Origin: Strigops habroptila | Lineage: Eukaryota > Chordata > Aves > Psittaciformes > Psittacidae | Direction of reading: 5' to 3' | DNA: 64,000 nucleotides | NCBI RefSeq assembly: GCF_004027225.2 | Contig: NC_044289.2 | Location: 5,755,761-5,819,760 of the forward strand | In this document: positions 34,341 through 53,100 of the stretch, one piece after another | Layout: each line of letters begins with the position of its first letter | Numbering within the stretch: position 1 is the stretch's first letter | Translations under genes and position numbers: made by a program | The notes under the pieces: generated by a model | Seen by the model: the letters and a program-made list of their open reading frames with translations, nothing else | What the model was told of the DNA's origin: nothing | Databases searched by the model: none

Positions 34341-37300
34341 GACGGCAAGGGAAGACGAAAAGATTGGATGTGTTGCTTTTCCGGCTGCAGTTGAGTAGCG
34401 GTGGTTTCCTTGTGCTTTCTGAAGCATTAAGAGGATATTATTGAACAACAGCAACAAGTTGATAGTAGTGATCAAATGTTATGGTGGAATTAAAAAAGCT
34501 ATCAAGTAGGAAAAAAAGAATAGGAAAGATAACTGGTAGAATGGAAGTGGTAAGATTAGGACTGGATTCTAGTGGTAAAGTTTTATGACCAGCACTGGTG
34601 TAACTCCGTGTACCCAAAACTTGCTGGAGAATAACATTAAATAACATTACTGCCTTTTCTCATTGCAAACAACTTTGGGGGGCGGGGGGGACGACACGAC
34701 GACACAACACACACATTACTTTTCGCCTAAGACAAAATCCTGAAGGCTTTGATGTGAAAAAAACAATAAACCAACTGTAGTCCCTATAAATAACACTACT
34801 GGCATTACAGTTACGAATTTCATTTCTGGGCAGCAGAGAGGTGTGTGCTGTGTGAGCCAATCTTCCTGCTCCTGAGGCTCTTAGGAAGGCTATAACCACA
34901 CAGGGCAGACTGTTACACATGATCTGTTCCCCCGTGTATGAACCCAGAGCAGTGGTTGTGCTAACCTCAGGACCTTAGTACAGACCTTCCTGGAGGAGCT
35001 GATGGGTCCCAAAGGAGATGGGCTGAGCTCTGGTGCTGACTGAAGGCAACAGGCCAAGAGGGCCCCCAGCAAAACAAGGACCTAGGAAGTTACAGGTGAA
35101 TGAAGAAGGGATAAGTCTAAAATGAAAACTGATCGTACAATCTGACCCTAGGCAAGGAGACAGGCGTTAGTGAAATGGATACCATGTGAGAGAAACAGAG
35201 TCCCTTTGTCTCTCTTCAGATCGACTCCTGTTCCTCGATTGTATGAATTTAACTGTGAGAAAGGGGAGGGTGAGGGTGTGTTGTGGAATTTGGAGGACAG
35301 CCAAGAGCATTGCTGATTAATTATTTAAAAGGTCCTTTATTCTCATTCAGTTTCTAACTGAAAAATAGTAAAAATAAATTACATATTTTTCCATGCAGTC
35401 CATGAAATCGCATGGTAGGAAAGGCCAAAAAGACCTGTTCAGAAATAAGTTGTAGGATCTTCAAGAGACACAGTCCTTGTTCAGGTGTGGTCGCTGTCCT
35501 AGTTAAAGGGCTTACTGCATTTAAAATTTCAGTATAGAAAATACAGACCACCACCTGAACTGCAGCACAGCGTGAGTTGTGCTGTTGTGTGCTGCCCTAC
35601 AGTGGTGAAACAACCCTTTCTGAAACATCTCCAGCGTTTTTGTGAGCCCAGGATAGTGTTCTTTTTGCTCTGTCAACAGAAAGGAAAAGAGACTTTTTCA
35701 GAATAGAAGGCAGAGATTGAAACAGAGGCACAACAGACACATTCTCTACCTGTGCTAGATGATTGCTCAATTGCCTGCAGTCCGGAAGACAGTCAGGTAA
35801 CATTTCAACGCTTATGGAAGCGCTGGCTTTTTTTTAAGAGGAAAGAACTGGAGTGAAGTGACAGGCTGAGGCTGGAGGCCAATGGAAATATCCTTGAGAA
35901 AAAGGTTTTGGCTTATCTCCATTTAGTTAGCAGGCAATTTCCATCTCCTAGATGTGACAAAAAAAATAGTGTACTGGGAACAGAAAGTGAGATTAACCAG
36001 TCAGATTATTTTCCTAAGAAAATATTTTTAAACTTAAAAAAAAAATAGAATGTATTTTTAAAATATTTTAAAATATTAGAAGATATTTTCCCAAAAAAAT
36101 ACTGGACCCAAATTTAGTGTATCCCAAACCAATAAAGTATTTTCTGAGATGAGTAAGAAACATCTATACACCTCCTGTGCTTCATCAGCTCTAGTAATTT
36201 CTTCATACTGGTAGTTTCAGTGTCTGAATCTTAAAACTGTAAGTTCTTTTGTCTTTACATATGTGTATCTCTTTTGATTGCAGTGACAGATTTTTTAAAT
36301 TTATTTATTTAATATATAAAGAATGAACAACACTGAAAGCATTTACTTTCGACTTTCCTTGAGGAGAAAACTAGGGACCTGTAACAGAGCCAGACATTTG
36401 CTGAATAGCCCTTTGCAGAAGAATTGTAATATCCACGCTCTCCCCACTTCGGGTCAATAAACAAGAGGCAAAGTCAGATCAAACCCAACAGTTTCAAGGT
36501 ATCATTTAAACTGTGATGAAACGCTAAATGTACCAGAAATTGATTTTGCAAACTAAACTTCTACAACTTTGAATGGAAACAATGTTGGTGTCTTCTTGTG
36601 TTTAACTGTCTTCTCCAATGTGGATTTTTTTTTTTACAAAGTTTCAGTAAAATGTTTGTAAATAAAAGCACTTAGATTTGCCCGAATGTCCCTGAAATAT
36701 CTTATTATTCAGCAAATGACTGCAACAAATTTTCCCTACATGCATATTTGACTACATTTTGTGTGTAAGATATCCTTGAGTCACAATTCTCACTGAAGGA
36801 GATTTTTGATGATCATATTAAAGATAAAATTTTGAGGCCAATATATATATACCGTGAAGGCCAGCCCGAGTCTCTGCTGCATGCTTTGGAGAAGCAGTAA
36901 AGGCATCCTGGAAAGTAGATGTGTGTGAAGAAGCGCCAGATCTACAGAAATGTGGAACAGAAGGTTGGTTTCATAAAGGTTGGAAATGGTTCTTCTAAAG
37001 GAGTGAAGAATAAGCCAAGTATCAAATGCTTAAGTTTCAATTCCACCCAACTACCAAAATGTGTTGCTTGATTTTTGAGAACATTTCTTAACAACTCTGA
37101 TTCAAGTTTTCGTACCTAAAGAAGGGCTCAATATAATACAGTTGATGACCCAACTTCATTTGGTTCCTTCCAGGAATAAAAGAAAAATCCCAAACAGAAG
37201 AGCCGACTTCAACAAAACTGTTTGCCTTTTATTTCATATGTTTTTTTAATAATACCCACCCTGGCATTCTCTGTATGCTAACTACCTCTGCCCCTTGCCC

Positions 37301-40300
37301 TCTACAAATTCTTTTAGCATCAATTTGTATTTTGTAATCATTAGCCCTTTACAAATCAGCCAATACATTCAACTAGAGAGAAGGTTACTAACTGTTGAGT
37401 AGGAAATTACAGCAGCATCAAGTTAGGCTAATGAGTTTTGGCTGAAGAATTCTTCCTTCTCAAGCAGAACCTCAAGATTAAGCACTTTTGTTTGAGATTC
37501 GCAACTACTGGTAACAGTTACTCCAGACATTGAACACCACGATACTTTGCGAGGTAACCGAGACGCATTCTGAGACAAAACAAGGTGGGTTTTAGGTTGC
37601 CAACATAATGTCATTCTAGGCTCCTTCAAACATCAGCTTCAAAGTTGGAACCTTATTTATATACTGTAGATTGCTTGAAAGCACAGCCTCACAATGCCAC
37701 AAGTACTTTTCAAGATGAACCTGTAGTGGAAACTTTTCTTGCAAGTTCCCATTGATTTGCATACTGATCATTGAACTGACACTTCATTGAAGTGTCTCCC
37801 AGTTTTATAATGTATGTAGTAAGTGCATTTTTTTGTGGTTCCTTAGTTGGAGATATCCTGGACTTTTAGATAATTTTTCTGACCTTGAAAATTTATATAA
37901 GGATCCCAAACTGGGTCACTTACCTGGGGAATGAAGAATTTTCCCCGTAAATATATTTCTCAGTGTCCAAGGTGACGGATTTAGGAGTTTTGTTTACCTA
38001 GCTTTCCCTAATTCTTTTGAACTTTCAGCGAGGTTGTCTTGTAACGTTCTTTCATAGCTGCTCTGTTCTCTCTTATCAACCATACATGTTTTCAGAGTAG
38101 GTGGACTGGGGTGTGGGGACATGACAAAGCTGAAGCCAAAGGTAGCAGGTTTTGGGCCATGATGTTGGAAAGAACAATTGGTTGTAAGCTCCCTGCTTTT
38201 AAAACGCAAATAGGGTAAAACAAGAGCTGTTGCTCATGGCAGCACTGGGCTTCCAGACTGTCTTACATAGATGGACCTTTGTAGCCCAGCAGAGTTTTGT
38301 CCTGTGGGAAAGAGAACTCAGTGTTAGCACCAAAACGTTCATGAAATCTGTTACTTCATTTTGGGTGTTGTGCCTTCAAGCAAAAAGAGAACAGAGATTA
38401 AAAATGCTGAGATACATATGAATCATCACACACACACTTCAGAAAAGACATGCTCTCTCTTATGGCTCTAGCTTAAAACAAGTTTGAAATACCTTTCATT
38501 AGTGCTTTCAGGTCTCAACATAGACACGTATTTGGTTCTATTGCCCAACCCCTTCATTTCCCTTTTTTATGGAAGCTCTTCTGATCCTGCCAACAGAAAA
38601 CTGATAATGACATGAAAAAGGGCTAGAACAGGCTCCCTTTCCAAGCAGCTTCACAGTCACAAGCTTGTCGTGGCAATTCATAACCCTTACAGAGCAGCTC
38701 CTTTCTCTTCCCCATCTCTGCTGGCTCACTAGCATTTTCGTTGCAAGAATGATACAATTCCAAAGTCATATCAAATACCAGAAAACTACAAATAGAAACA
38801 CTGTACTTCACTATTAATAATTCACATAAAATTCACAGCATAAAAACATTAGTCTGCATAACAGAAGAACAGAACTGAGAGATTTCCCAACATTACTACC
38901 TCTGTCCTAAGCTTGTTCTTTCTCCAAACTTGAGTAGTAGTATATTAAAAAAGTAAAAAGGAAAACATTAGCCAACTCATTTAATAAAACAACTGGGTAA
39001 ATTAGAGACATACATTCATTTAATTTTGAATTTGCTTACATTTGTCTACTGGTACCCCAGCCTTAGAAAGCATGTTATCTTACATAAAAAACCCTAATGT
39101 CAGCATCTTCTCCCTCAAAAATGTACCATTCTCTGTATGTGGGACAATGTCTAAAGGCTTTATTTTGTCCTGTCATTAAGATTTTTCAGGCAGACTTCCT
39201 AAGTGAAAAGAATTAGGAAAATCTGCAAATTCTGGTTTGGTGGTCTGGGGGTTTTCTTGTTTTTCTTAAAAAGAAAATTATCTACTGCATATTTGGTCAG
39301 TTCCCCCTTGTTGCAGAGGTGTCAGTGAGCACTCGCTGTTCTTAACCTAAAGAACTCCCTATTTTTTCCACAGAACCAGGCTAAGCTTATAGGACCCAGA
39401 AGTTAGACAAAAACCCCACCTTATTATTTTTGTTTAATGCAGCAAGAGATTAGTTTGCCTCCCCACCTCCTCCCAAGCTGCTTTTCCAAGTAGACCTGTG
39501 CTTTAAACTGCACCCGTTTTGCTCAGCTCAGTCCATTAAAAGTAGAGAGTAAAAAGAAGTTTTAACTTTTAATAAGATGAGAATCGGGGTTGAAAACAAT
39601 TAATTATGAAGCCAGTACTCGTGGCTGAAGTTTCGGCAATCTCTGCAATACAGTAAAATACTCTAAAGCAGTTTACTACCTAGTAACTGAAACACACCCA
39701 CTCACAGTATTTAAGCAAACTGGTTACAACCAGGATTAAAATAGGTTCACTCTCGGAATTTCTGTCGCGTCAGTCACCAGAGAGGTTTTCCAGTGTAATG
39801 GCTTTCATCAGCAGAGGTTCCGAAATCCCTTTTGTAGCTTATTTCATTTGCAAAGACACTTCAAAGGTTGTTGTAGAACAGAAAGACTTTTTCCCAATGG
39901 ATGGATTTTTCCGGAATATCAAGCTGAGGAAGAAGGGTACAGTTTTGGGTTTGGATTGCAAACAGATGTTTGCGCGTAAGTAATTTTACCGCTATACAAA
40001 CTCAACATGTATTTTAGGGATGAGGACCTGTTCTTTTGTGAGATTTCCTCTGATGGTTATCTGTGGCCCTGATCCTGCTTCTTACAGCTCGTAGGAATTT
40101 TATCATCTGCTTCCATGGAAGAGGTCTTTTGAGTGCCAGCATTGTTAGAAATACACATAGCATACTAGATACAGGTGGGGAAAGAAGAGAACTTACTCTC
40201 TTCCAGAATAAGTTACTAATTTTATAACTTAAAACAACTTTATCAATCCTAGACATTTGTATAGCACCAACCACCAACAGTATTATCACTAAGGCACTGG

Positions 40301-43300
40301 ACTGGTACTCGGCTGTCATGTGTCTGCCTCCGTATCTGTGGTCAGTTTCCCGTGTAATCACATTTATATCTCTTGTTTTTCCTGGTACATGATTTTTGAC
40401 ATTGGAAACTAGGATATAATACAAAACATCCCACATCATTTACAGCAATATTGCGCCATGACTAATTACAAGGTGCTCAAATTGTAAAGTGATGAACATT
40501 AATATTTCTGTGCATAGATTTACTGCTCTAAGAAAATTATCCTGCAGGTATCAATTATGTGCAACACACTGGAACAGAATTAGCTTCAGTTCCTCTGGAG
40601 TTAATGACATACTCCAAGTTAAATCCTATCCTCCAGGCCACGATTCAAAATAGTTTTTAGATAAAGGAAGGTAAGCCCTCAGGGCTTCCGTCTCTGACAA
40701 CTGACCCAGCATGGCTTCGTATGCTTTAGCATCAAAGTCTGCTCCGGACAACTTAACAGAGCTCCAGTTTCAGCCTCTATGAGAGCAGGTTTTGATGCTT
40801 TCAGAGGCAACTGAATCTTTTTTTAGTCTGTAGTGGCTTTACTTCTCCACATTATTAAAAACCCCACAACCCTTCTGGACTTATCACTGTTCCGCTGCAT
40901 CATGCTGGCTGCTGAGTATGTTTACTAATGTAAAAACTGCTAAAAGTTCTTGGGTTGAAATAAGTTACTGCAAATGCACAGTAGCTGATTTTTAAACCAC
41001 AACATCTCTACAATTTATTATTATTTTTACAAAATACCCAAAGTGATCAGACCATATTGTAGGTTACTGGCTTGCCAAAGGTTATGTTTTAAAATCAAAA
41101 CCATTTCTGAGTTACAGAAGTGCCAAAAACAATCTTGAACCAGGTTTGTTTGTTGGTTTTGTTAGGTTTTGTTTTTTGTTTTTTGTTTTTTTTTTTAAAC
41201 CAACCCCCATCCAACAAAACAGTTGTATAACTTAAAACAGAAACAAGAGTTTGTGTTGGAAACGGTTTAAAAACCAACCCACCAAATTCATGCTTGAGTA
41301 GAAGAATTGTATGGCAAAGATTTAGCTTAGGGCAATTTAGTGCCAAGATATAGACCCTCTATGGGTTTACAATGGAAATACTGACACAACCTCAACTATA
41401 GTGATGCAAATGTGCCCTAAAACACTGTATTTGCTTTTATTAATAAAAGTGGTAGTGTTTACATTTGCAGGTATCTTACACTTCAGCATCACGATGAATA
41501 CTGAGTAGAATGAGTTAAGTTTTGGCTGTAAGGTCAGAAGTTTCCAAACAGATGAATGAGACAGAAGTGAAAGTCCTCAATCATGAAAACAAGAAGTTCA
41601 AATAAATAAATAAAACAAAACTAGGAAATATGGGTAAGCATTAGGTTGGAATGGTTCAATTAACTGCAAATTATGGCCACTAAATTAGAGACAGAAGAAA
41701 ACACAGTTACTTATTAAATAGCAAACATTAAAGCTTTATGGTTTTGTATTAAAAAAAAAAAAAAAAAGCTGTTAAAAATAAGACTTGCATTTACCAGGCC
41801 ACCAAACTGCATGGACTAATAAAGAGACTAACAAAGGCAATACTGAGACATTAAGACACACACACTCCATACTTGTGCAACTCAACCATATTCAAAACAA
41901 TTGCCTTTTCCCTCATTTAAGGAAAAAAAAAAAACCAGCATCCCCTAAACATTTCTGTTCATATAAAGTTTTAGGTTTCTTACACTGCTGCTGTCTCACA
42001 CAGCTCACTGCAGTATGGATTCTTCTCGCTATCAGAGGAAGAAGCTTATTTTTTCATTTCTGCTTTTCAAATGGAGGTGCTTTGTTTCTCTCAGCTGAGA
42101 GAGGACATTCCTCACAGCACTACAGGCTTTTCCCATTTATAAATGTGGTGTTTACACCAACTCCTCTGAGGCTTTAAAAGATAAGGGTTGGCACTAAATT
42201 AAAGATTTTGGCTCCTGTAACTAAAATTAAGGCTCCCAATGAATTTCCTTTCCCCTACATGTGTCCCATTTTTACCCAGTGGAAACACCAGCCCTTAACC
42301 TACAGGCACTGGATACATTCTTAAATTGTAGGGGGTTATTTTCTGTCATGTCCTCCTACAGGTCTGCGAAGTTCAGGTGGCGACTGTCTAAACCTGTGAA
42401 CAGGAAAGATCATTTTTGGAAGATGAGTAGCAACCGCAGCTAAATATTTTTAGATGATTTAGTATCTTCTGGAAGATCACCAGTAATTTGAATTGAGAGA
42501 GCTGGGACAGGAACCCCATCATGTCCCCGCTCTGTTCGTGACAAGGGACCAGGTGATTAATTTTAATTTCAAAGTTTAGCCACAAAAGCAACAAAACCTC
42601 ACAAATTCCGAACAGTTGCAGTTCTTGGTATTAAAAAGGCATCTGATACCTGAAGCAAATCTAGCTGCACAGACATCACTGACCACAACCTCATTTTAAT
42701 TTAAACTGGACCTCTTCCCAAAAAAGAAAGTTAACACAGTCTCTTGGGTGGAGGGACGCTAGTGTGAAAGGCAGAGAGGCAAGTATTTTGGTGTTTTTGT
42801 TTTGCTTCTTTTGTTTTCCTTTTAAAGTCACTGCAGTAAGATCCAGATCAGTTTAGGGGTGAAAATGAAGGAGGAACAGGGGTGTTTGAGTAATATAGGC
42901 TAACACTGTTCTAGATGTGTTATTACAGCTGTAATTTCTGACTGTACAAATTGTACACGTAGGTTTAGACACATGAAAAAGTAACACACTCACAGAGACA
43001 TAAAACACCTAGGTATAAAATATAAAGCAGTGTAGTAGTTACTAAAATTACATGCTCTCTTATTGCTACAGTGATTTTTGCTCTTTTTCTTTTTACTGTA
43101 CCACATGTTGTTCTAAGCATATAATTTGCATAAATTATTCAAGTTTAAGAAAAATCCACACATCTTCACTTTAAGCTACTTATATAGTTAATATAAAACA
43201 AAAAGGTTCTAAAGTATCTCTTTATTAAAAGAGAAATAAAAATGTTACTTGAAACTGGAATTCAGTGGCCAAATCCAAGGGCAGTGCACACCTTGTCATG

Positions 43301-44430
43301 CCGGTAGCAGTCAGCTCACGCAGCGTGAGCAGAGGTTGCCGGGGTCCTTGGCCCAGCCTAGAGATGGTCACCAGACCTGCATGATGCCCTATGTGTCTGT
43401 TATTGTTCTGGTTTTGTCTTTAGCAAAAAAAAAAAAAAAAAAAAGGACTATGAATGACCAAAGACTAACATTTATAATTTGTAGCAAAATTTGGTTTATG
43501 TAGAAACAAGCCATGTTTTGCATTTGGATAGAGATTTAAATGAATTAAAGCTAAAAATTAAAAAGCATGATGCTGCAACATCTGGTCACTTGTTGAAGAC
43601 CTCACTTTTAAAGTGGTTAAGTTTGCACAATTTGTACTTTTTTCTTTTTTTTTTCCTTTTTTTCTTTTTTCTTTTTTTTTTTACTAAACAGTATTTTTCC
43701 TTCTTTTATAAACCAGAAAAACTAAACTACAGATAAATTTTCCCTACCTTGAGCTAATGCTGCAGATAGGGTTGACAAAGCTGTACAGCGCAATCAAACA
43801 TACTTACATCTTAGCTCATTGTACAGGTACAGCCATAATCAAGGCACAAAGATCTTCTACAAGTTATTTTCAATAAAGTTGTACAAAATAATACATTTTA
43901 CAGTCTGTACAAGAATAATAATCCAGCAGTAAAATAAAAAATGAGGGGAGGGAAGAAGAAAAAGAAGGGAAAGACTGTGAGGACTACAGTCCAGATAATG
44001 ATTTTTATAGCAGACGGGATCATCAGTGGACAAACTGAAAACAGTGTGTGGTTAACTCTTTCTGCAATCACAGGCCATACGCAGTTCAATTCATAAATGT
44101 CCATGGTTGTCTTTAGACCACCAAGACTGGTTTTAAAAATACCCTTCTGAAAGGTAGCAGTTGGTTTTTGCACTGTCTAGGTCTGTTGTAGAATTGTCAG
44201 TATTTCCGTTCAAAGCCACATTACAGTCAGAGAACCAAACTCAAGTGTCTGTCTTCAAACTTGGTCTGTGACTTGGCACCTTCTTTAGTCTGATGCAGTG
44301 AATGATACAAAGTGGAGATCAAGGGTTACATGATTACGCCCACAACAGTGCTAAATTACCTATTTTTCTCTCCCCAATTTTTGTTTTATGTTTCAATTTT
44401 TTATCACCAATTCTCTCAGGTGCTCCACAT
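34341..44430. other. Intergenic DNA between NELFCD and the 3' end of GNAS
   Basis: About 10 kb, AT-rich, with no coding exon, tRNA or recognised CR1/LTR. It holds homopolymer tracts (41745-41767 A-rich, 41178-41195 T-rich, 43630-43682 T-rich) and a GC-rich block ending in A20 at 43425-43444, listed separately. Open frames up to 141 codons (minus, 40014-40439) show no domain or splice support. Confidence 0.5.
43255..43444 (+). other. GC-rich block ending in A20, possible retroposed transcript
   Basis: A block of about 170 bases is richer in G and C than its AT-rich surroundings and ends abruptly in twenty A. It contains a short near-palindrome, CTCACGCAGCGTGAG, near 43315. A poly(A)-tailed block fits retroposition of some RNA. 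I do not recognise the source, and no clear target-site duplication is visible. Confidence 0.3.
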
Positions 44431-44453
44431 TCAGGGCTTTTAATTAATTAGTT

Positions 44454-44459
44454 TTTATT
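44454..44459 (-). terminator. GNAS: Putative poly(A) signal of GNAS
   Basis: AATAAA on the minus strand, about 290 bases past the GNAS stop. This gives a 3' UTR of about 0.3 kb, similar in size to human GNAS. The UTR also holds an A-rich run (T-run on plus at about 44685-44702). Confidence 0.55.
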
Positions 44460-44746
44460 TCCTTTTTTTAATTATTATTATTTTTTTCTTTTTTGTTAAT
44501 AACAGTGTTAGGGAATCCTCATGGAAATGGCCTTTTAAGTGTTAGGGGCCATCTCAAACTGTCCGAGGGGTACAGAAGCAAGCTTAGAAGTGCTGCTATT
44601 GTCCAGCAAGGAGAAAAAGTTGAGGGGTGCAAATCAATGGGAGATTCAAACAGTTCTCTTCCACCCTATGTGGGCAAGGGTGGGTTCTTTTTTTTTTTTT
44701 TTAATAAGGAATAAGGAGTCCAAAACACAGAAAAAAGTGCTCTCCA

Positions 44747-50148
<5,402 letters not shown>

Positions 50149-53100
50149 CTAGAAAACTGGGGAGAGGAAAGAAAGGGTAACTTTTAATTCTCAAAATAGA
50201 CAAACTATCTAACACTTTAGTAACTGACAGGTTCCCAGATAAGATTTGTATTTTAACGCATCAGATTCACAAAATGCTGAATATACTGAAATTGCTCAAC
50301 ATTCAAGCACTCATATTTAAACCATGCATTTCCCAGCACCACCCAGCAGAGGGCCAAGTCCACAGTTTTATTAATCAGGTCTGGAAATCTCATTCCAACC
50401 CCTCCCGCTGTGCTCCCTCCACTAACAAACATACAAGTAGTTTAATTTATGTAATATACTCATAAAAGTTGTACAATATAATCTGCTACTGCTAACGGTA
50501 AAGCAATGGCTCAAATTGCCTACATGTCATTTTTCTGAAAGTTAGATGAGTATTTAAAAAAAAAATTATTGTCCATATAATTCTTCTAGTAAATGAAATC
50601 CCCAAACCAATTTCATGACAAACTCAGTTAAGTGAGAGGAAATACTGATTTTTTCTGTTGATAGTTCGTACCAGTTTTCAGTGGCAGCAGTAGGCAAAAT
50701 GGGTATAAAAAGATCTATTTTATTCAAATTCATTAGGCATTAGCTAAAGAGAATACCCTGCAGTCTTTAAAATACTTTTATCAATTAATTGTAACCTCCT
50801 AATTATCCTTGACTTCAACTCAAAGAGTAAAAATCTCAAGAAACCAATCTGTTAACTCTGTTCTATTGTGGTGTTACTATGAGACTAAAGACAGAGCAAA
50901 CCAGCAGCTCCAGGATGCAGATTTAATGCTGTCCACCCCCCAACCACACTGCCCAACACCAAGTATGCAGCAGGGCTGCCCCATGCTCAGACACCTTCCA
51001 CTGCAGTACTGTCAGGAGATCTAGCAATGCTCCTACACGTAACTTTACCCCTAACATTAATGATTAATTACAGTCTTAAACAGAATACCCTTGCTTTTAA
51101 GAATTCCCTTTTAAATTCCTTTGCATGGTTTTTTTTCTTTATGAAGCAGAAATCATGAAGCTGGGTTTTCCCTTCTGATCCCTACACATAGGTAGATATG
51201 CTGGAAGTGCATTACCTATGGTTGCAGGCAACAATTTGAAGGGGAGGGGATAGGTAGCCATGTCCCAGATTCACAAATCAGAAAGCAAACTCCCATTAAA
51301 ATCAGGAAGGGTCTTAGCCCTCAGCTTCAGCCCCTACTCTCCAACTGACTTCCTAAAACACCTAATGAAGAGTAGGGGAAGGAGGAAAAATAGTTGTATA
51401 CTTCGGTGTAATGCCCTTTTCACCAGGAACTAGATAACCATCTTGTTTCAGAGACAAATGAAAAGTAATTGTTGTTTAGTCTGAACTACAGAATTTTAAA
51501 CACATGAAAACATATCATAGTAAACATGCTGCTAAAAACATGATACAAAGTGTAAAGATCAAATTCCATCACGAAAAGAGACCAGGAGACAGATAGAAAA
51601 GGATAAAATTGGTGACAAATTGCGTTTGCAATTTTTTCCTCATCTCTCCCAAGCTGTTACGTAATCTTATTTTTTTTTTTTTTTTTAATCCAAAGGTAAA
51701 GAAGTAAAGCTCTGTTCAGTTCGCAGAGGATGTTAAATATGTGTAACAATCATGGATTCCAACTAGTATGAGGGTTTCCATACTATATTCCCCCCTAAGA
51801 CCACGGTTTCAGAATGATGTGGCAATTTCACAAGTTGGAGGATGCTTGAAAAATGTCCAGAACATAACATGTTCATAAAGATATAAAGGTGATACTACAA
51901 TGACCCAGCATTTCTTGATTGATCTAAGGAGAACATTTTATGCAAAGGTTCCACAAAAGGTGGCTTTTTTTAGAAGTATTTTTATTTTTTAAATTTGGTT
52001 TTGTTTTTAAACACTCTGCTAATCAGCTTAATGGATTTTGGAAACTGACAATTAGAAAATAACAACAAGATATTGCTAAAACCTGGAACTGAAAGTACAA
52101 AACCTCTTACTGTTGTTTATGCAGACTATTTTTAGGCCTATGATTTCCTTGAAAAACATCAGCCACATAGGAGCAGCAGTACTGTACTTGAGATTAATTC
52201 CAATAGCAATGTTCATGCCAGGTAAAACAAGTTCGAATGGAATAAACATTTCTTCTTCCCCCCAAAACAAGTTCCAACATTCAGGAACATCTGATAGTCG
52301 TAACAATACTCGTTCAAGAAGGAAGTCTTTCACTGCGTGATAGTTCCCAGAAAACCTGCCCTGCTTCCAGTGGCATTTTAGGGAAAATGGAGCAAAGCAA
52401 TATGCTGAATGCAGATTTCCTCCTCTGCATGTGGCTTTTCATGAAAGTCTGCTCTAGCAGTTTTAGAGAGGGCTAAAAACATTAAAAACAGTTTGATTAT
52501 TTTGCTCAAACATAGAAAAGGGATTACTTCAGTTGGTCAACTGAAAAATAAATGTGTTGTAAGGAGAAAAGAGTAGCAGAAATTTGATCTAGTCTGGTAC
52601 ACCTAAAATAAGGAGCAACAGTGGGAGCACGAGAGTTCAGAAAAGATCAATACACTATGTTCAGAGACTTCCAAGTCAATGGTAATCAAGATCAAATAAT
52701 TTCTCCAGTAAATTAAACTAATAATCAAGTCAGATGAGAACAAAGCCTAATTTAAAATAAAAACAAATTCACCATCATTAATTTCTATTTTTAATTCTTG
52801 TTCTGCTCTACCCAAAACACAAGTAAGGCCATTTCAGCACTGCTTTGTGTGCTGAATTCACTGCTGTTATAGATTGTTCTAAGTCTCCTGGAGATATGCC
52901 CACCTACTATGTCAGCAACGAAATTCACAGGGAGAAAGAAAAGTGACCTTGGTGAAATAATTCAAATAAAACTGTCAAACCATGAAACCAAATTTTACCC
53001 TGTGAGCAAGTCTTGCACCAAGTTACAAAGTCAGGGATTTCTTCTGTAAAATTTTCCCAGAGATTATAGGGGAAAGCTATTTTCCAGAAAGCAAATCATT

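Noticed and set aside
40014-40439. 141-codon minus-strand frame
   Set aside because: No domain or splice support recognised and no plausible neighbour. It may overlap an old unrecognised repeat.
41745-41767. Long A run as a possible retroposon tail
   Set aside because: The upstream sequence has the same AT-rich composition as the flanks and no recognisable body, so a simple homopolymer is the better reading.
52076-52340. Overlapping frames of 85 (minus) and 75 (plus) codons upstream of GNAS exon 7
   Set aside because: Tested as possible GNAS exons, but none matches Gs alpha and no acceptor/donor pair fits the phase needed for exon 7.
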